From the NCBI GenBank assembly GCA_035772735.1, contig JASDFA010000007.1:145823001-145887000 (forward strand): a stretch of DNA of 64,000 bases, given 5' to 3'. The notes under the pieces were generated by a model. The model was not told the DNA's origin and ran no database searches. It was given only the letters and a program-made list of their open reading frames with translations. Positions 1-11,795 of this stretch are shown here, piece by piece (position 1 is the stretch's first letter; each line of letters starts with the position of its first letter). Source of the stretch: Datura wrightii. Lineage: Eukaryota; Streptophyta; Magnoliopsida; Solanales; Solanaceae. Position numbers and translations under genes: made by a program.

Positions 1-320
1 TTCATGTTAAAATTGAGCCCTAGAATCAATGGTGTTGTACAAAACCCACGACACTTGATAATTTGTAGTCGTAGGGAGGTTTCAGTGTAAGCAGGAAATT
101 CTGGAAGAAGCGTGCGGTGCAAGCGAAAGTCTTTGAGTGAGCAGCGTCCAGTGGGAGCCTCCAACCACCTCGGGCCCCCCCACCACTCCACCTCCTTGCA
201 CATCGGACTCGATCGAATAATCTGCAGAATTCTTTTGCCAAACGATATTGATCACTCTCCCAATAACGCCAAATAAAACGCTTCACGCTTTTGCTCCCCA
301 CGTTTCTCCACTCTAAACAG

Positions 321-328
321 TATATAAA
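321..328 (+). promoter_or_regulatory. Probable TATA box of the AIRP2-type gene
   Basis: TATATAAA lies 130 bp before the main start codon, which is a normal plant TATA-to-ATG distance when the leader is about 100 nt. It is followed by a pyrimidine-rich leader (358-385). No transcript evidence is available here. Confidence 0.55.
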
Positions 329-430
329 AGCAGAGTCGAATCGTTGTATCTGAAGAGGTTTTTTTTTTCTTTCTTATTTTGTTTTTGTTTGAGATATTTA
401 TTGGAAGTGCGTTAGAGATATTTTTGTTGA

Positions 431-445
431 ATGGGAGTATTATAG
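431..445 (+). promoter_or_regulatory. Short upstream ORF in the AIRP2-type leader
   Basis: ATGGGAGTATTATAG encodes Met-Gly-Val-Leu then stop. It ends five bases before the main ATG at 451, so it lies in the probable leader if transcription starts about 30 bp after the TATA box at 321. Such a minimal uORF could lower initiation at the main ATG. That effect is inference. Confidence 0.4.
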
Positions 446-450
446 GGGTG

Positions 451-3400
451 ATGAGGAAGTCTTTTAAAGATTCACTGAAAGCGCTTGAAGCTGATATTCA
501 GCATGCCAATACTCTGTACGTCTTCTATTTTTTCCCTCTTTGATTCTTGCCGCCTTTTTGTATCTGCTTAATTCTTCAAGTTCTTTTCTTTTTTCTTTTT
601 CCAATCAAACGATATTAGTTTTAACAGTTTTAGCATCTTTTTGATCACTAATCGATGAAATTTTGGAAATTTTTTGCTAGGTAATTACCTCAAAAATGTA
701 ATTTTTATGTGTAAAATTGTGATTTTTTTTCTTTGCCTTTGTTGTTCTACTTCATTCCTATGAGTTTATTCTCTTCCAGTCGAATTTCTGAAACGTTAAA
801 ACCCTTAATTTGGAAATTTAGAATTATTTTGCCAAAGTCTTGAGTGTTCCTCTGTAATTTTTTCCTTGTGATTAGCTTATTTCTTATTTTTTCCTAATTT
901 TTGAACAAGATCTCCCAATATAATCGACTGTAAGCTGGAGTATGGAAAAGAAGTTGATAATACTAATTGGATAAGAGTAACAGGGACCTGCTGCTTGAAC
1001 CTTCTTATATCTGATTCTTAAGATTCATTTATCCTTTGAAGTATTGTTATTTTAACCTATTAGCTGATATGTTCTGCAAACTAGACTTGCAGGAAAAACA
1101 TTTTGTATTTTTAGCATCCTTGTCTCTGTATTCTAAAGCAATGGATACCTCACACTTGTTACCCAGCACATATAATACTAGCTGATTTTCATTATAAAGT
1201 AAATGATAAAGAGATAAATAAGCATTTTTGTTACCCCCAGGGACAGAGCTAGAGGGGTGGAAGGGATTCATATGAAACCCCTTTGCCGGAAAATCACATT
1301 TCAATACAAGGGTCAATTTTTTCTTTTTAGATACATGTAGTAGATGATGAGAACCCCTTAGGCGTAAATTCTGCCTTTGCCATTATCATTGCCACTGGTT
1401 ACCCTCTTCCCTGAAAATAAGAATTTTGTGCCCTTTTTGTTTGAATGGTCCTAAAATTTTTGGTGGCATATTTGGACATGACCGATTTTTTGTGATATAC
1501 AGGCTTTCGGATTATCCAAGAGAATATGGTGCTAGCCTTCAGATGAGATTATCGTACAGTCCGTGTGCTCATATTTTTCTGTTTCTTGTTCAGTGGACTG
1601 ACTGTCACTTTGCTGGTGCTCTAGGACTGCTTAGGATTCTAATTTATAAGGTAATTTCCCCATTTTTCTTGTTGTGTTGTCCTTCGGCTTTCTTGGTCAT
1701 GAAAGTTGCCATATGATGTTTATTGCAGGTTTATGAGGATGGTAAGACAAGCATGTATATTCATGAGAGAAAAGCTAGTATAAAACAGTTCTATGGTGCG
1801 TCAACTTGGAAGTTATTATTTAGTTTCCTTAAATTACGTTGTTCTTTATTTTTTAGAAGTATGGTGTTCATCGAATTGAGTTGTCATTGTACAGGTGTGA
1901 TATTTCCCTCTTTGTTGCAACTTCAAAGGGGAATCACTGACATTGATGATAGGAAGCAGCGAGAGATATGCGCAACCAAATACAGAAGAGGTGATGAGAT
2001 GAACAAAGGTAAGCTGTCTGAAATCGATATAGAGAGGGAGGAGGAATGTGGTATCTGTATGGAGATGGATACGAAGGTTGTGTTGCCCTCCTGCAATCAT
2101 TCTTTATGCATGAAGTGCTATAAAAACTGGTGAGCCTACTTCTGTAATTTGTTAGATTTCCCACCTTTCTGTTACTTCATGCATACTATATCTATTTTAA
2201 TAAGTGGTATGCTTAACCAATCTTTGTGACTCTTTCCTATTTGATTCTGTTTCTTTTGACTTTATGTGTAAGCTACACTGCAGACAATGTTGCGTATTCT
2301 GTGGAAGGAACAAAAAATAAAAACTAAACTTTCAGGAAGCTTTGAGTACTGAATTATTGTTAACTGCCAGATCATTTCATTTTTGATTGTGTTGCGTGTG
2401 GATTGGATATGATAGACACATATAATATATGCAGATGCTCACAAATTCTATCACTCATAAGATTTTTGTTTTCCGGCAGTGCAATTAGAAGGAAAATTTT
2501 TGGCTTAAAATAAAGAAATAAATAAAGTACCTACTTTGATTCGGGGCGAAGTTGGAGGGGCTAAAGGGGTTCATCTAAAGTATACAAGATCAATTTTTTT
2601 TTGTATATGATGATGAAATCTCTTGGTGAAAATCCTGCCTCTGTCTCTGCGTTAAGCAATACTTCGGCAAAGGATTTTACAAATGCTCTTAACTTGTTTG
2701 ACCAAGCTTCTAAAATCAACTTATTTTGAGAAGTGTCTTTTTCAAAAATGCTTATTAAAAAAGTGCTTTTGGCGAGAAGCAGTTTGTGTTTAGTCAATAA
2801 ATTTAAAGAACACTTTTGAGCATCAATTAGTGTTTGACCAAGCTTTAAAAAGTATTTCTAAGTGTATTTTTCTCAAAAGTGTTTTTCAAATAAGTGTTTT
2901 TGGGGGAGAAGCTAGTTTTTTTTTTAACTTTTGAAAGACAACTTCTGCTACTCCCTGAAAATACTTATTTTCTCCCAAAAACTTGGCCAAACACCTCTCT
3001 TTTTCTTTTTTCTTTTTTTTTTTAAATAAGCATTTTTTAGAAAAAATAAGCACTTTTGGCCTTTCAAAAGCTTGGCCAAACAGGCTATTAACCAAGGGGT
3101 GAAGCTAAAGGGGTTCATCCAAAGTCACTTCGCCGGAAAATCACACCGGATATATAAGTTCAATTTTTTTTTTTGTATATGATGATGAAATCTCTTGGTG
3201 AAAATCCTGCGTCTCTCACTGTTTTGAGCAGTATTTCGGCGAAGGATTTTACAAATTCTCTTCGTTAGATATCACACGGCTTGATATGCTTCTGAAGCGA
3301 CTTCTATCCTAAATTCTGCAATTAGTACAACAACATACCTGGTATAGTCCCACAAATAGGGTCTGGAGGGTAGAGTATATGCAAACCTTAACCCTGCCTT

Positions 3401-3923
3401 GCAGTTGATAGAGACAAAGTATTCTGTTGATTTGGACTATACTTGTATTAAAGGGTGTGATTCAAGTAAAAGTAGGTTTCTTGTAGGGGCTAATATTAAT
3501 CTAGTCTGTGAAAAGAATTTATTCTTGATTGTTCTCTGAAAGGTCTTCTGTTTAGTGCTTATTATCAGGGGATTCAGAGGGAAAAACAGTAGAATTCTTG
3601 TTGTGCTCTCATAATATAGGAACCTTGTGTCTGCAAACAATAGTTTTCCTATATTCTGAGTTCTATATTAGCTTGTCTTCTTGAATAATTCATCTATGTT
3701 GCATGATTTCTGTAGGCGTGCCCGATCTCAGTCATGCCCTTTCTGTCGAGATAGTCTCAAAAGGGTGGATTCTGGAGAGCTTTGGATATACACCAACATA
3801 TATGATATCAAAGACTTGTCGACGATAACAAGGGAAAATATGAAGAGGCTTCTCATGTACATCGAAAAATTGCCTGTCGTCTATCCGGATCCAACATTTA
3901 TCTCTTATTATCCTAATTATTGA
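451..3923 (+). CDS. AIRP2: RING-type E3 ubiquitin ligase, AIRP2-like (5 exons)
   Basis: Exons read from GT/AG sites and phase: 451-515, 1503-1650, 1729-1795, 1895-2129 and 3716-3923. They total 723 nt and encode 240 residues; Arabidopsis AIRP2 is close to this length. A C3HC4 RING lies at about residues 145-182: C145-x2-C148-x11-C160-x-H162-x2-C165-x2-C168-x10-C179-x2-C182. The last intron splits the RING between its Trp172 codon bases. The N-terminal half (about residues 1-140) is the conserved helical part of this family and has no other recognisable domain. Family members transfer ubiquitin with an E2 and, in Arabidopsis, act positively in ABA and drought responses in the cytosol. Introns 1 and 4 carry dispersed repeats and a MITE. 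Start chosen: the first ATG after the short uORF that is in frame with the family N-terminus. The family call is strong; exact orthology is inferred. Confidence 0.9.
1240..1395 (+). repeat. Dispersed repeat, copy in AIRP2 intron 1
   Basis: This sequence (GGACAGAGCTAGAGGGG ... TTTGCCGGAAAATCACA ... GATGATGAGAACCCC) is a relative of two better-matched copies in intron 4 (2536-2692 and 3094-3262). It belongs to the group of short, degenerate GAGGGGTTCA-type repeats scattered over nightshade genomes. No coding capacity. Confidence 0.5.
2536..3262 (+). repeat. Pair of direct repeats flanking a MITE in AIRP2 intron 4
   Basis: Segments 2536-2692 and 3094-3262 match over most of their length. Both contain GGGGTTCATC, then TGTATATGATGATGAAATCT, CTTGGTGAAAATCCTGC and a shared AAGGATTTTACAAA end. 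The MITE at 2693-3088 lies exactly between them. The arrangement suggests that a local duplication and the MITE arose together, or that the MITE landed at the repeat junction. Confidence 0.6.
2693..3088 (+). mobile_element. MITE, family A (GTTTGGCCAAGCTT termini)
   Basis: The termini are inverted: GTTTGACCAAGCTT at the left and AAGCTTGGCCAAAC at the right. The interior is T/A-rich with GAGAAGTG and AAAAGTGCTTTT blocks and no ORF. Two more copies occur at 14035-15178 (opposite orientation, itself interrupted) and 15239-15597. No transposase is present, so it is non-autonomous. I could not fix the target duplication. Confidence 0.65.
3322..3425 (+). mobile_element. SINE-like fragment (ACAACAACATACC...GGGTCTGGAGGG type)
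   Basis: ACAACAACATACCTGGTATAG is followed by CCCACAAATAGGGTCTGG, AGAGTATATGCAAACCTTA and CCCTGCCTTG. This order is shared with 9978-10093 and 22338-22480 and matches the short SINE family widespread in Solanaceae (Au/SolS group, from memory). It is degenerate and lies inside AIRP2 intron 4. Confidence 0.5.
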
Positions 3924-4976
3924 TGAAGAATACTCTAGATTAGGTAGGTTGTACATACAAGACGTTCTGTTCGTATATAAATCTTTTTTGAACATTTAAA
4001 TATGTACAGTTTGCTGGTCATTGCCAGCAAGTCTTGAGATGTTGATTGCACTATATTTTTCACATTCTTAAAAGAAGCATTTTCATACTCATCTTTTTCG
4101 TCTTCCTGCTTTGTTTCGGGGCTATACTCATGCTATTTTCAATTAATGTTCAACACCAGAAGACACTGCAACACTGAACTAGGTAAGAATTGCAGTTCAG
4201 GCAGGTTATCAAGTTATTGTAAGAAGACATTACGTAAATATATGTATGTGCTATATCCATCTCAAAGGTAAGCAAACAGAAAAGCAAAAAGATTGCTACA
4301 CTCTTAGCAATCGTCATACACTCTTATCAATCGTCATCCTCCTCTTCTTTACCGCCTGCAGGAAAATGCGAGCAGAAAGGATGTATTCAAATCAAGAGTT
4401 CAGTGACTACGTATAGTAGCACTATTGAAAAAGCTGCGTCAAGGTTGTGCAGTTTTTTCCGAAAGGCCTTATTACCTTTTTCTTAAAAAAATAAAATTGG
4501 GGGTAGGGGAAGGAAATAATAGGGTGAGATTACGGGTTGGGGAATCAAACCCTTACTAACAAGGTGAAGGTTCAGATAGCCGCCAACCGACTGAGATACT
4601 AAGATTTTCTCGAGGGCCTTATTACTCGTACTCTATATGTGTTCTTTTTTTTTTTTTTTCTTTTTTTAATCGGTTAATAATTTAGGACTTTGTGCACACT
4701 CAATAATTTTTCACCTCGAACTAAGTTCTGCATGATCTAAGGGGCAGCATCCTCCTGTAATAGTTAGTTATACTGAATAACCGAGTCATTGGTCCGAGCA
4801 TTCACACCAATTGTTGGGCTAAGATAATTTAAAAATACTCTTAAAAATATCCATTTGATTTGGCCACTGCAATGTTCTAATTCTGGGAATACTACTAAAA
4901 TTCACTCTGTAGCATTCTCTGATTCAGAACAAGGTTTAATTTAGGAAACATGAAAAATAAACAGTTATTCATAATA
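3924..4976. other. Intergenic region between the convergent AIRP2-type and receptor-kinase genes
   Basis: Contains the 3' flanks of both genes. A probable minus-strand tRNA-derived SINE lies at about 4490-4612: its reverse complement has CTCAGTCGGTTGG (A-box-like) and GGTTTGATTCCCC (B-box-like). A homopyrimidine stretch lies at 4648-4668. No other gene seen. Confidence 0.5.
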
Positions 4977-7900
4977 TCATCTCCTTGAAAGGAAGGACTC
5001 CTTGATTGCTTGAAGTTTGCTTAAAACGATGTCTATTGGCACTCTATCTCTTGGTAATGATGCAGAACATGTAAGCCCGATTTCCAAAACCGAGAGTAAA
5101 CATTCTTCCACTCTTCTTGCTTGATCTTGATTGATGTTTTGTTCTTCCTCTGCAGAGAGCAATAATGGGTCTACAATCTCCATGACATGTTCAGGCAAAG
5201 CCGTTGAAACATACTTGTGAATATTTAGACTCTCGTTAAAAATCTCATCAGTTGGTCTTTTACCAATGAACAACTCTAGCAACACTATTCCAAAGCTGTA
5301 AACATCTCCAAGTGCGGACACTTGGCTGCCTGATCCGTACTCTGCAATGTACTAAATCAATTTTCTGCATAATGATATATATATTGTGTACATAAAATGT
5401 AAACTAGCGACATTGTACCTGTTGGGATGTAGCCTATAGAACCCTTTAGTGCTGCGGAAATCTGATGACCCCAGGAATTGCTCGATGTGTCAAGGAGAAA
5501 TGTTGCTAACCCAAAGTCACCAACATGTGCAGACATATCTTCATCAAGGAGTATGTTGCTTGGTTTTAGATCACAGTGAACTATTGGTGTTTGACAGTGG
5601 TTGTGGAGATAGTCAAGTGCAGAAGCAACATCTATGGCAATGTTTAGTCTTTGGATAAAGGTCAGCTTCTTTGTTTGGGGTTGCTGGTCATTGTTTTCTG
5701 GATGCAACCAATCGTGCAGGTTTCCATTGGTCATGAACTCAAAAACTAGGCATTTGAAGTCATTACCTTGGTGATCAATGCTCGAACAAGCAGTCTTGAT
5801 TTTCAGAAGATTGCGATGCCTTATGTTTCTCAAAGCTCTGCATTCATCTAGGAAGCTCCTCAAGGCCCCTCTTTGCTGTAGGTTCAACACTTTCACTGCC
5901 ATTATTGTATTCTCATCATGGAACTTCGCTTTATATACTGAACCAAAACTTCCTGTACCTACCAAGTTATTTTCAGAGAAACCATCCGTTGCTCTGTGTA
6001 TTTCTCGATATGTAGTTCTTGGTATCTGTGCTAGGTGCCCATTGATCCAAGGGTGTGCCTTTCTCGAGTTTCTGAGCTTGTAATAAGCACCATAGGAACA
6101 TAGCACCAAAACTGAGAGTGCAACAGGAACAATAACAGCTATCCACACTCTTGAATCAAGGTTCTTAGTAGCTTTGGAGCATTCAGGCAAATGTAAGTTG
6201 GGAACACCTCCACAAAGTCTACTGTTTCCTTTGATTGAAATTGCGCTTGTATTGGAAAAGATCCCTTCTTTTGGCACCCCACCTTCAAGATCATTGAACG
6301 AAAGGTCCAGTCTTCTGAGATATGGAAGCTTCCCAAGAAACTCTGGCATTTTCCCTGATAAGTTGTTCCGTGAAAAATCTATCTCACCTAATCCTTTTAA
6401 ATTTGCAAGGGATTGAGGAATGGTTCCTTGAAAGAGATTACTGCTAATATTTACACGCTCTAAGTGGAGGCAATTGCTGAGTGTGCTTGGAATCTCACCA
6501 GATAATTTGTTCTGTGATACATCCAATTCCTCGAGATTTATCAACTGACCAAGTTCTTTTGGCAAGGATCCAGTCAAAGAATTACTTGCCATCGATAAAG
6601 ATATTGAAAGGGAAGATAGCCCTGCAACCTCTTTCGGTATGGAGCCAACAAGATTATTCCTAGTAAGGTTTAATGTTGACAGGATCTTACAATTCCCCAG
6701 CTCAGGAGGTATGCTTCCTTCTAGTCTATTTTCTTCCAGGTTTAGAGTAGTTAACCGTGTCAAGTTACCAATAGAGAATGGTATCTTCCCTGAGAATGCA
6801 TTTCCATTCAAATAGAGACGTTCCAGATATTCAAGTTTACCTATAGCTTCAGGAACACTGCCATTGAGGTAGTTTCCATCCATTCCTAGTAAGGTCAAAC
6901 TAATAAGGTTGCCTACGCCAGCAGGAAGAGTTCCATGCATCCTATTGTTACCTAGAGAGAATATCTCAAGTACAGTTGAAAGATTAGTGATTGAGTAAGG
7001 CAATTCTCCTCTAAAGTTATTGGTTGCAAAACTCAGTACCATCAGATTTGTACAATTGATAAGGAAATCAAAAAATTTCAAGCCCTCATAACTTCCCCTC
7101 CCTCCTAGTCTGTTCGCCTCAAAGTTGAGCCTAACCAAAGTTTTCAGCTTTCCAAAGCTAGTTGGCACATCCCCAATAAGTTTATTTTGGGAAAAGTCAA
7201 TCACGTTAAGCTTAGAAGCATTCGCCAATGAAACAGGAAGAGGTCCGGTGAAGCTGTTGACAGCGCCAGCAAATACTTCAAGGTTTGGAAGAGTGAGGCC
7301 TACATCTGCTGGAATTTGTCCATGCAGTAGATTTTGAGAAACAGAGAAATAATAGATGGAAGAAATATTGAAAATCGATGAAGGGATTGTGCCAGATAAT
7401 TCATTTGAGTTCACAAAAAATACTAACAAATTTGTTAGACGTCCAAGATCATGAGGTATTGGTCCTTGTAGTTCATTATCCGAAATGTCAAGGAACTTTA
7501 AAGACGAGAAGTTTCCTACCCATTGTGGGATGCCTCCTGTTAGAGAGTTTCCTTTGAGTCTTAATATATACAGCTTTGAGAGTGAACTGAGTTGATCCAC
7601 AATTTTCCCAACAACATGATTATTATATAGATCAAGTACTCTAAGCTCCTTGCAGTAAGTTAAATTGGTAGGAATTTTTCCACTAAAAGAATTGGAACTA
7701 AGATTGAGATATTGCAGCTGCAGCAAGAGACCTATTGCTTGAGGAATTTCACCACGGAAGCTATTGTTTTTAAGATTAATACCTGTAAGGAAACTGAGAT
7801 TGCCAATGGAAGGCGGTATGACGCCAGCAAGTTGTCGTGAACTCAAATCAAGATTGGTAACTCTTCCATTTGTAGGACTACATGTTACACCAGTCCAGTT

Positions 7901-8119
7901 GCAGTAATGGAAAGAATGGTTCCAGGAAATCATGACTTGGTGCGGGTCCTCTGTTATTCTGCTTTTGAAGTCTTGTAATGCTAGTTGATCAGTTGATTCC
8001 AAACCATAGATTGCAATGGACAAAACAATAATTGAACACTGGAAGTATAACAAAAGCCATATGGAATTGGATATCATATACCATTGGCCCATTGTCTTGG
8101 AATTTTGTTTAAAGAGCAA
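4977..8119 (-). CDS. Intact LRR-XII receptor-like serine/threonine kinase (At3g47570/EFR/Xa21-like)
   Basis: Two exons, 8119-5419 and 5341-4977, with a 77 bp intron (gtacaatg...ttgcag, phase 1), give 3066 nt and 1021 residues, typical of subfamily XII. The signal peptide is at about residues 22-40. An N-terminal cap with a Trp/Cys pair (SWNHS...CNWTGVTC) precedes about 20 LRRs with the LxxLxLxxNxLxGxIP pattern. A transmembrane segment lies at about 657-680. The kinase has its Gly-loop GTGSFGSVYKA (about 721), the Lys of MAVKVLNL, a catalytic loop IVHCDLKPSN (about 844) and DFG (about 868). HCD in place of HRD marks it as a non-RD kinase, the class linked to pattern recognition in immunity. 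The usual APE motif is changed (GYIPTEYG). The conserved intron position after GYIPT is shared by all three copies here. An alternative start is the Met ten residues in. The ligand is unknown. Confidence 0.93.
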
Positions 8120-8235
8120 GTAAAGAGACTAGCTAGTTGCTGTTTCTTGCTTGTAAAAAAGAGAAAGCAGAAAACATTAGAATGTAAGCTTTCCTTTTCT
8201 AAGAATCTGAACCATGATACAATAATTTCCAGGGC

Positions 8236-9300
8236 TCTTCCAACTAACATGTATAAATGCTAATTTGTTAGAGAGCCCCAAATATAGACTCTGAGAGCGA
8301 CAAAACCTTTTACGTCCAATTGTCTTATTGCCATACTGTTATGCCAGCCATGTATACATGAAGGTGCTGATTTTAGCACTGAACTAATGCCAACTTTTGT
8401 TTAATTTTGCACTTTTGATTTGTATATCCTGTTATATATATTTATTCACCATAGGCCTTTTGGTTTAAAAATAGATGATCTTCTATTGACAGAACTAATG
8501 GTTTGGTTCCTAAGAAAAATTAACACTACTAGGCAATGCCTTTTGTTCATAGTTTTGCATGATTCAAACAGAAAAGATTAGCTTTAAGTACAAGAAGGCG
8601 CTCAAGACATACTGTTTGGATAATATGTAATTAAATGGGATACACATATTTAAAATGAACTTGACTGGTATTCATAAAAACACTACCCCGAAAAGCAGGT
8701 TTAGTAGGTCCTCCTTTTTGAAATGTCAATATTGGTAGGCTATATTGTTTGAAATGTCCCTTTTTCTGGACTCGTCCAACTAACATGTATAAATGATAAT
8801 AAATACATTTTGTTGGATTATAACCATATATAGACTCAGAGAGGGATGGAACCTTTTACCAAATTGGCTTGTTGCATATTGTTATGCAAGCCAAGTTTCC
8901 ATGAAGGGGTTAATTTTAGCACCGAACTAACGTCATCTTTTTGGAATTTTTTTCCCACATAACAGCACTTTCATGTATGAGATCAACATTTCGTGAGTTT
9001 ATGGAATGAATACTTACTAAGTTGTTCAAAGAAGGTAGATAGACCTATTTTTCATAGCACCCTTCTTAGAAGGTGGTCGTGGAATTATACCTTTTAGGTT
9101 GTTTTTGTGGTTCATGAGCTAAATGTCGTATAACTAGCAGTAAATTCTTTTTGTTCTTCACGTTAGTAATCTTATGATACAAAGCAAAGTACTCAAAATT
9201 AACTGACCCTAACTAAACGGGGTAGACACATATTTATTACTAGTACTAATATTGTGATGGTATAAAAAGACCCAATTTCTGAAAAAAACAGGTATAGTAG
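8236..9300 (-). repeat. Tandem duplication in the 5' flank of the intact receptor kinase
   Basis: CCAACTAACATGTATAAATG occurs near 8240 and again near 8776. The matching order then continues in both units: TATAGACTC, TTGTTATGC, CATGAAGG, TTTTAGCAC, and finally CAGGTTTAGTAGGTCC (8696) against CAGGTATAGTAGGTCC (9289). The offset grows from about 536 to 593 bp through indels. Diverged relatives appear upstream of copy 3 (about 25710-25760) and at about 36345-36385. This is probably duplicated promoter sequence. Confidence 0.6.
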
Positions 9301-10168
9301 GTCCATGAATTAAATACGTATATTCTTATTCCGAAATTTTGTCACATATATAAGATAAATACATAGATTTATCATTTGATTTGTGGTATTAACTAGAATG
9401 ATCATGGAATAAAAGCTTGCATTGTTTTATTCTTTGTTTGGTTAATAGTTCAGTTTCAACGTACATAATTTCAACAAATGTATATATCAATTTATGCATT
9501 ATTTTATATCAAGAAACAATGTGAAATGAGTAATACCATAATTATACATGGATAAAGCATTAATAATGACAAAACTACCCTTAAGGATCTCCTCAGACCC
9601 TTTTACAAGCTCTTATATAATTTTAAATGAAATATAAGATTAAATTATGCATCTGCTTTACAGTGTAAATTTAAAAGCTGAGGTTTTTCATGCTTATTAG
9701 AGTATTTACTACTGATATTCTACTTGCCTATAGAATTTGCAGGTTTGATAGTTTCAACTAGACCTTATTCAGCAGATTTTGTTATCAGATTGTGTTGTTC
9801 TTGCCTATTTGAAATCAGATTAATAGGGTAAATTCTATCAAATACCACAACAAGACAGGAATTTCAACGAAAAGGGGGCTCGCTTTGCCCGTAAAGAGTA
9901 GGTAACCTGTTTGATTATTAGCGCTGCAATATTCTAATTCAGGAAAATAGGTTCACTATGTAGCATTCTCTTATTCACTTAACAACAACAACAACAACAT
10001 ATTCTCAACTTGGTCTCACGAGTGGGGTCCGGAGAGGATAGAAGTATAAGCAGACCTTATCCCTGCCTCAGAGGTAGAGAGGTTAAACCATTCATATCAA
10101 CAGTTGATATAGGAAATATGATGGTAAAACTGAACAGGTATTAGTCTGTTTTTCTTATCATATAATTT
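9301..10168. other. Intergenic, 3' flank of receptor-kinase copy 2
   Basis: 9716-9960 aligns by eye with 22054-22330, the 3' flank of copy 3 (TCTACTTGCC, CAGATTGTG, GGGGGCTCGCTTTGCC, GAGTAGGTAACCTGTTTGAT). The flank was therefore duplicated with the gene. A SINE-like element of the ACAACAACAACA type lies at 9978-10093. No gene seen. Confidence 0.55.
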
Positions 10169-11399
10169 TTATTGTGATCTCCTTGAAAGGAAGGACTTCT
10201 TGATTGCTTGAAGTTTGCTCAAAACAGTGTCTATTGTCATTCTATCTCTTGGTGATGATGCAGAACATGTAAGCCCAATTTCCAAAACCGGGAGTAAACA
10301 GTCTTCCATTATTCTTGCTTGATCTTGATTGATGTTTTTGTTTTCCTCTGCCAAGAGCAATATAGGGTCTACAATTTCCATGACATGTGAAGGCAAAGCC
10401 ATTGAAACATACTTGTGAATGTTTAGATTCTCATTAAACATTGCGTCAGTTGGTCTTCTACAGATGAATAACTCTAGCAACACTATCCCAAAGCTGTAAA
10501 CATCTCCAAGTGTGGATGCTTGACCACCTGATCCGTATTCTGAGGTACCAAATCAATTTTCTTTAGGATCATATATGCATATGAAACATAAAAATTTTCA
10601 TTAGGATGATATATGCATATGAAACATAAACTAGTGACCATCATACCTGTTGGGATGTAACCTATAGAGCCCTTTAGTGCCGCAGAACTCCAAGAATTGC
10701 TCGATGTGTCAAGGAGAAACTTTGCTAGTCCAAAGTCACAAACATGGGCAGACATATCTTCATTGAGGAGTATGTTGCTTGGCTTTAGATAACAATGAAC
10801 TATTGGTGTTTCACAGTGGCTGTGGAGATAGTCAAGTGCAGAAGCAACATCTATGGAAATGTTTAGTCTTTGGATAAAGGTCAGCTTCTTTGTTTGGTGT
10901 TGCTGGTCATGGTTTTCTGGATGCAACCAATCGTGCAGGTTTCCATTGGTCATGAACTCAAAAACTAGGCATTTGAAGTCATTACCTTGGTGATCAATGC
11001 TCGAACAAGCAGTCTTGATTCTGAGAAGATTACGATGCCTTATATTTCTCAAAGCTCTGCATTCATCCAGGAAGCACCTCAAGGCCCCTCTTTGTTGTAG
11101 GTTCAACACTTTCACTGCCATTATTGTATTCTCACCATAGAAATGTGCTTTGTATACTGAACCAAAACTTCCTATACCTACCACGTTATCCTCAGAGAAA
11201 CCATCCGTTGCTCCAAATATTTCTCGATAAGTAAGCCTTGGTATCTGTGCTAGCTGCCCATCATTCCAAGGGTGTGCCTTTCTTGAGTTGCTGAGCTTGT
11301 AATAAGCACCATAGGAACATAGCACCAAAACTGAGAGTGCAACAGGAACAATAAAAGCTAGCAACACTCTTGAATCCAGGTGCTTAGCTTTAGAGCGTT
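10169..11399 (-). pseudogene. Receptor-kinase copy 2, kinase half only (open reading frame kept)
   Basis: Exon segments 11399-10647 and 10539-10169 match the transmembrane and kinase part of the intact copy and share its intron. The reading frame is open across both (753 + 371 nt). It carries the TM segment, Gly-loop GIGSFGSVYKA, AVKVLNL lysine and DFG, but the catalytic loop reads HCYLKPSN. The proton-acceptor Asp is Tyr through a GAT-to-TAT change at 10789-10791, so catalysis is unlikely. Homology to the intact copy breaks at about 11400; the ectodomain survives only as remnants at 12484-13175. A good splice acceptor (pyrimidine tract then CAG) sits exactly at this break, in phase 1. The piece could be the 3' part of a chimeric gene with the WAK-type exon at 16550-16925; otherwise it is a truncated pseudogene. 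Confidence 0.75.
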
Positions 11400-11564
11400 C
11401 TGAAAGAAATTGAAGAACAATGTAATAGATTCAGAAAGTAAAATAATCTTGGAGCAATTTTTTAGTATTTTCAATTAACAACTGAAAAGGGAAATTTACA
11501 AGATAAGGAAATACTGTAATTAAAAATGGAACTAAGTAGATCTAGGTAGAAAATGCTTAGCCAA

Positions 11565-11795
11565 CGTGATAGCTGGAAGAAGAAAGAGAAGAAGTAACGA
11601 GAGGAGGATATTAGAGGAAGCTACCAGATTTTTCAAAGAACAGTTCACTAAGGAATTAAGCAGATCCTACCGGCTTTGAATATTGAATCATATACCAAAG
11701 ATGATATCACAAGAGCAGAATAGTAGCATCATTGAAGTGCCAAGCCATGGAGAGGTAAAGAAGATTGTGTTCGCTTAAATGGGAAAATTAATGTT
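11565..11795 (+). mobile_element. LINE (L1-type) reverse-transcriptase fragment
   Basis: One frame, broken by stops, reads RFFKEQFTKE ... NHIPKMISQEQNSSI ... EVPSHGEVKKIVFA. This is the segment just before the reverse-transcriptase core in plant L1-type ORF2 proteins. It is short, truncated at both ends and inserted in the degraded region between the kinase half of copy 2 and its LRR remnants. Confidence 0.65.

Noticed and set aside
4648..4668. Homopyrimidine run as a possible terminator or regulatory tract
   Set aside because: Simple T-rich sequence, common in this genome, with no further evidence.
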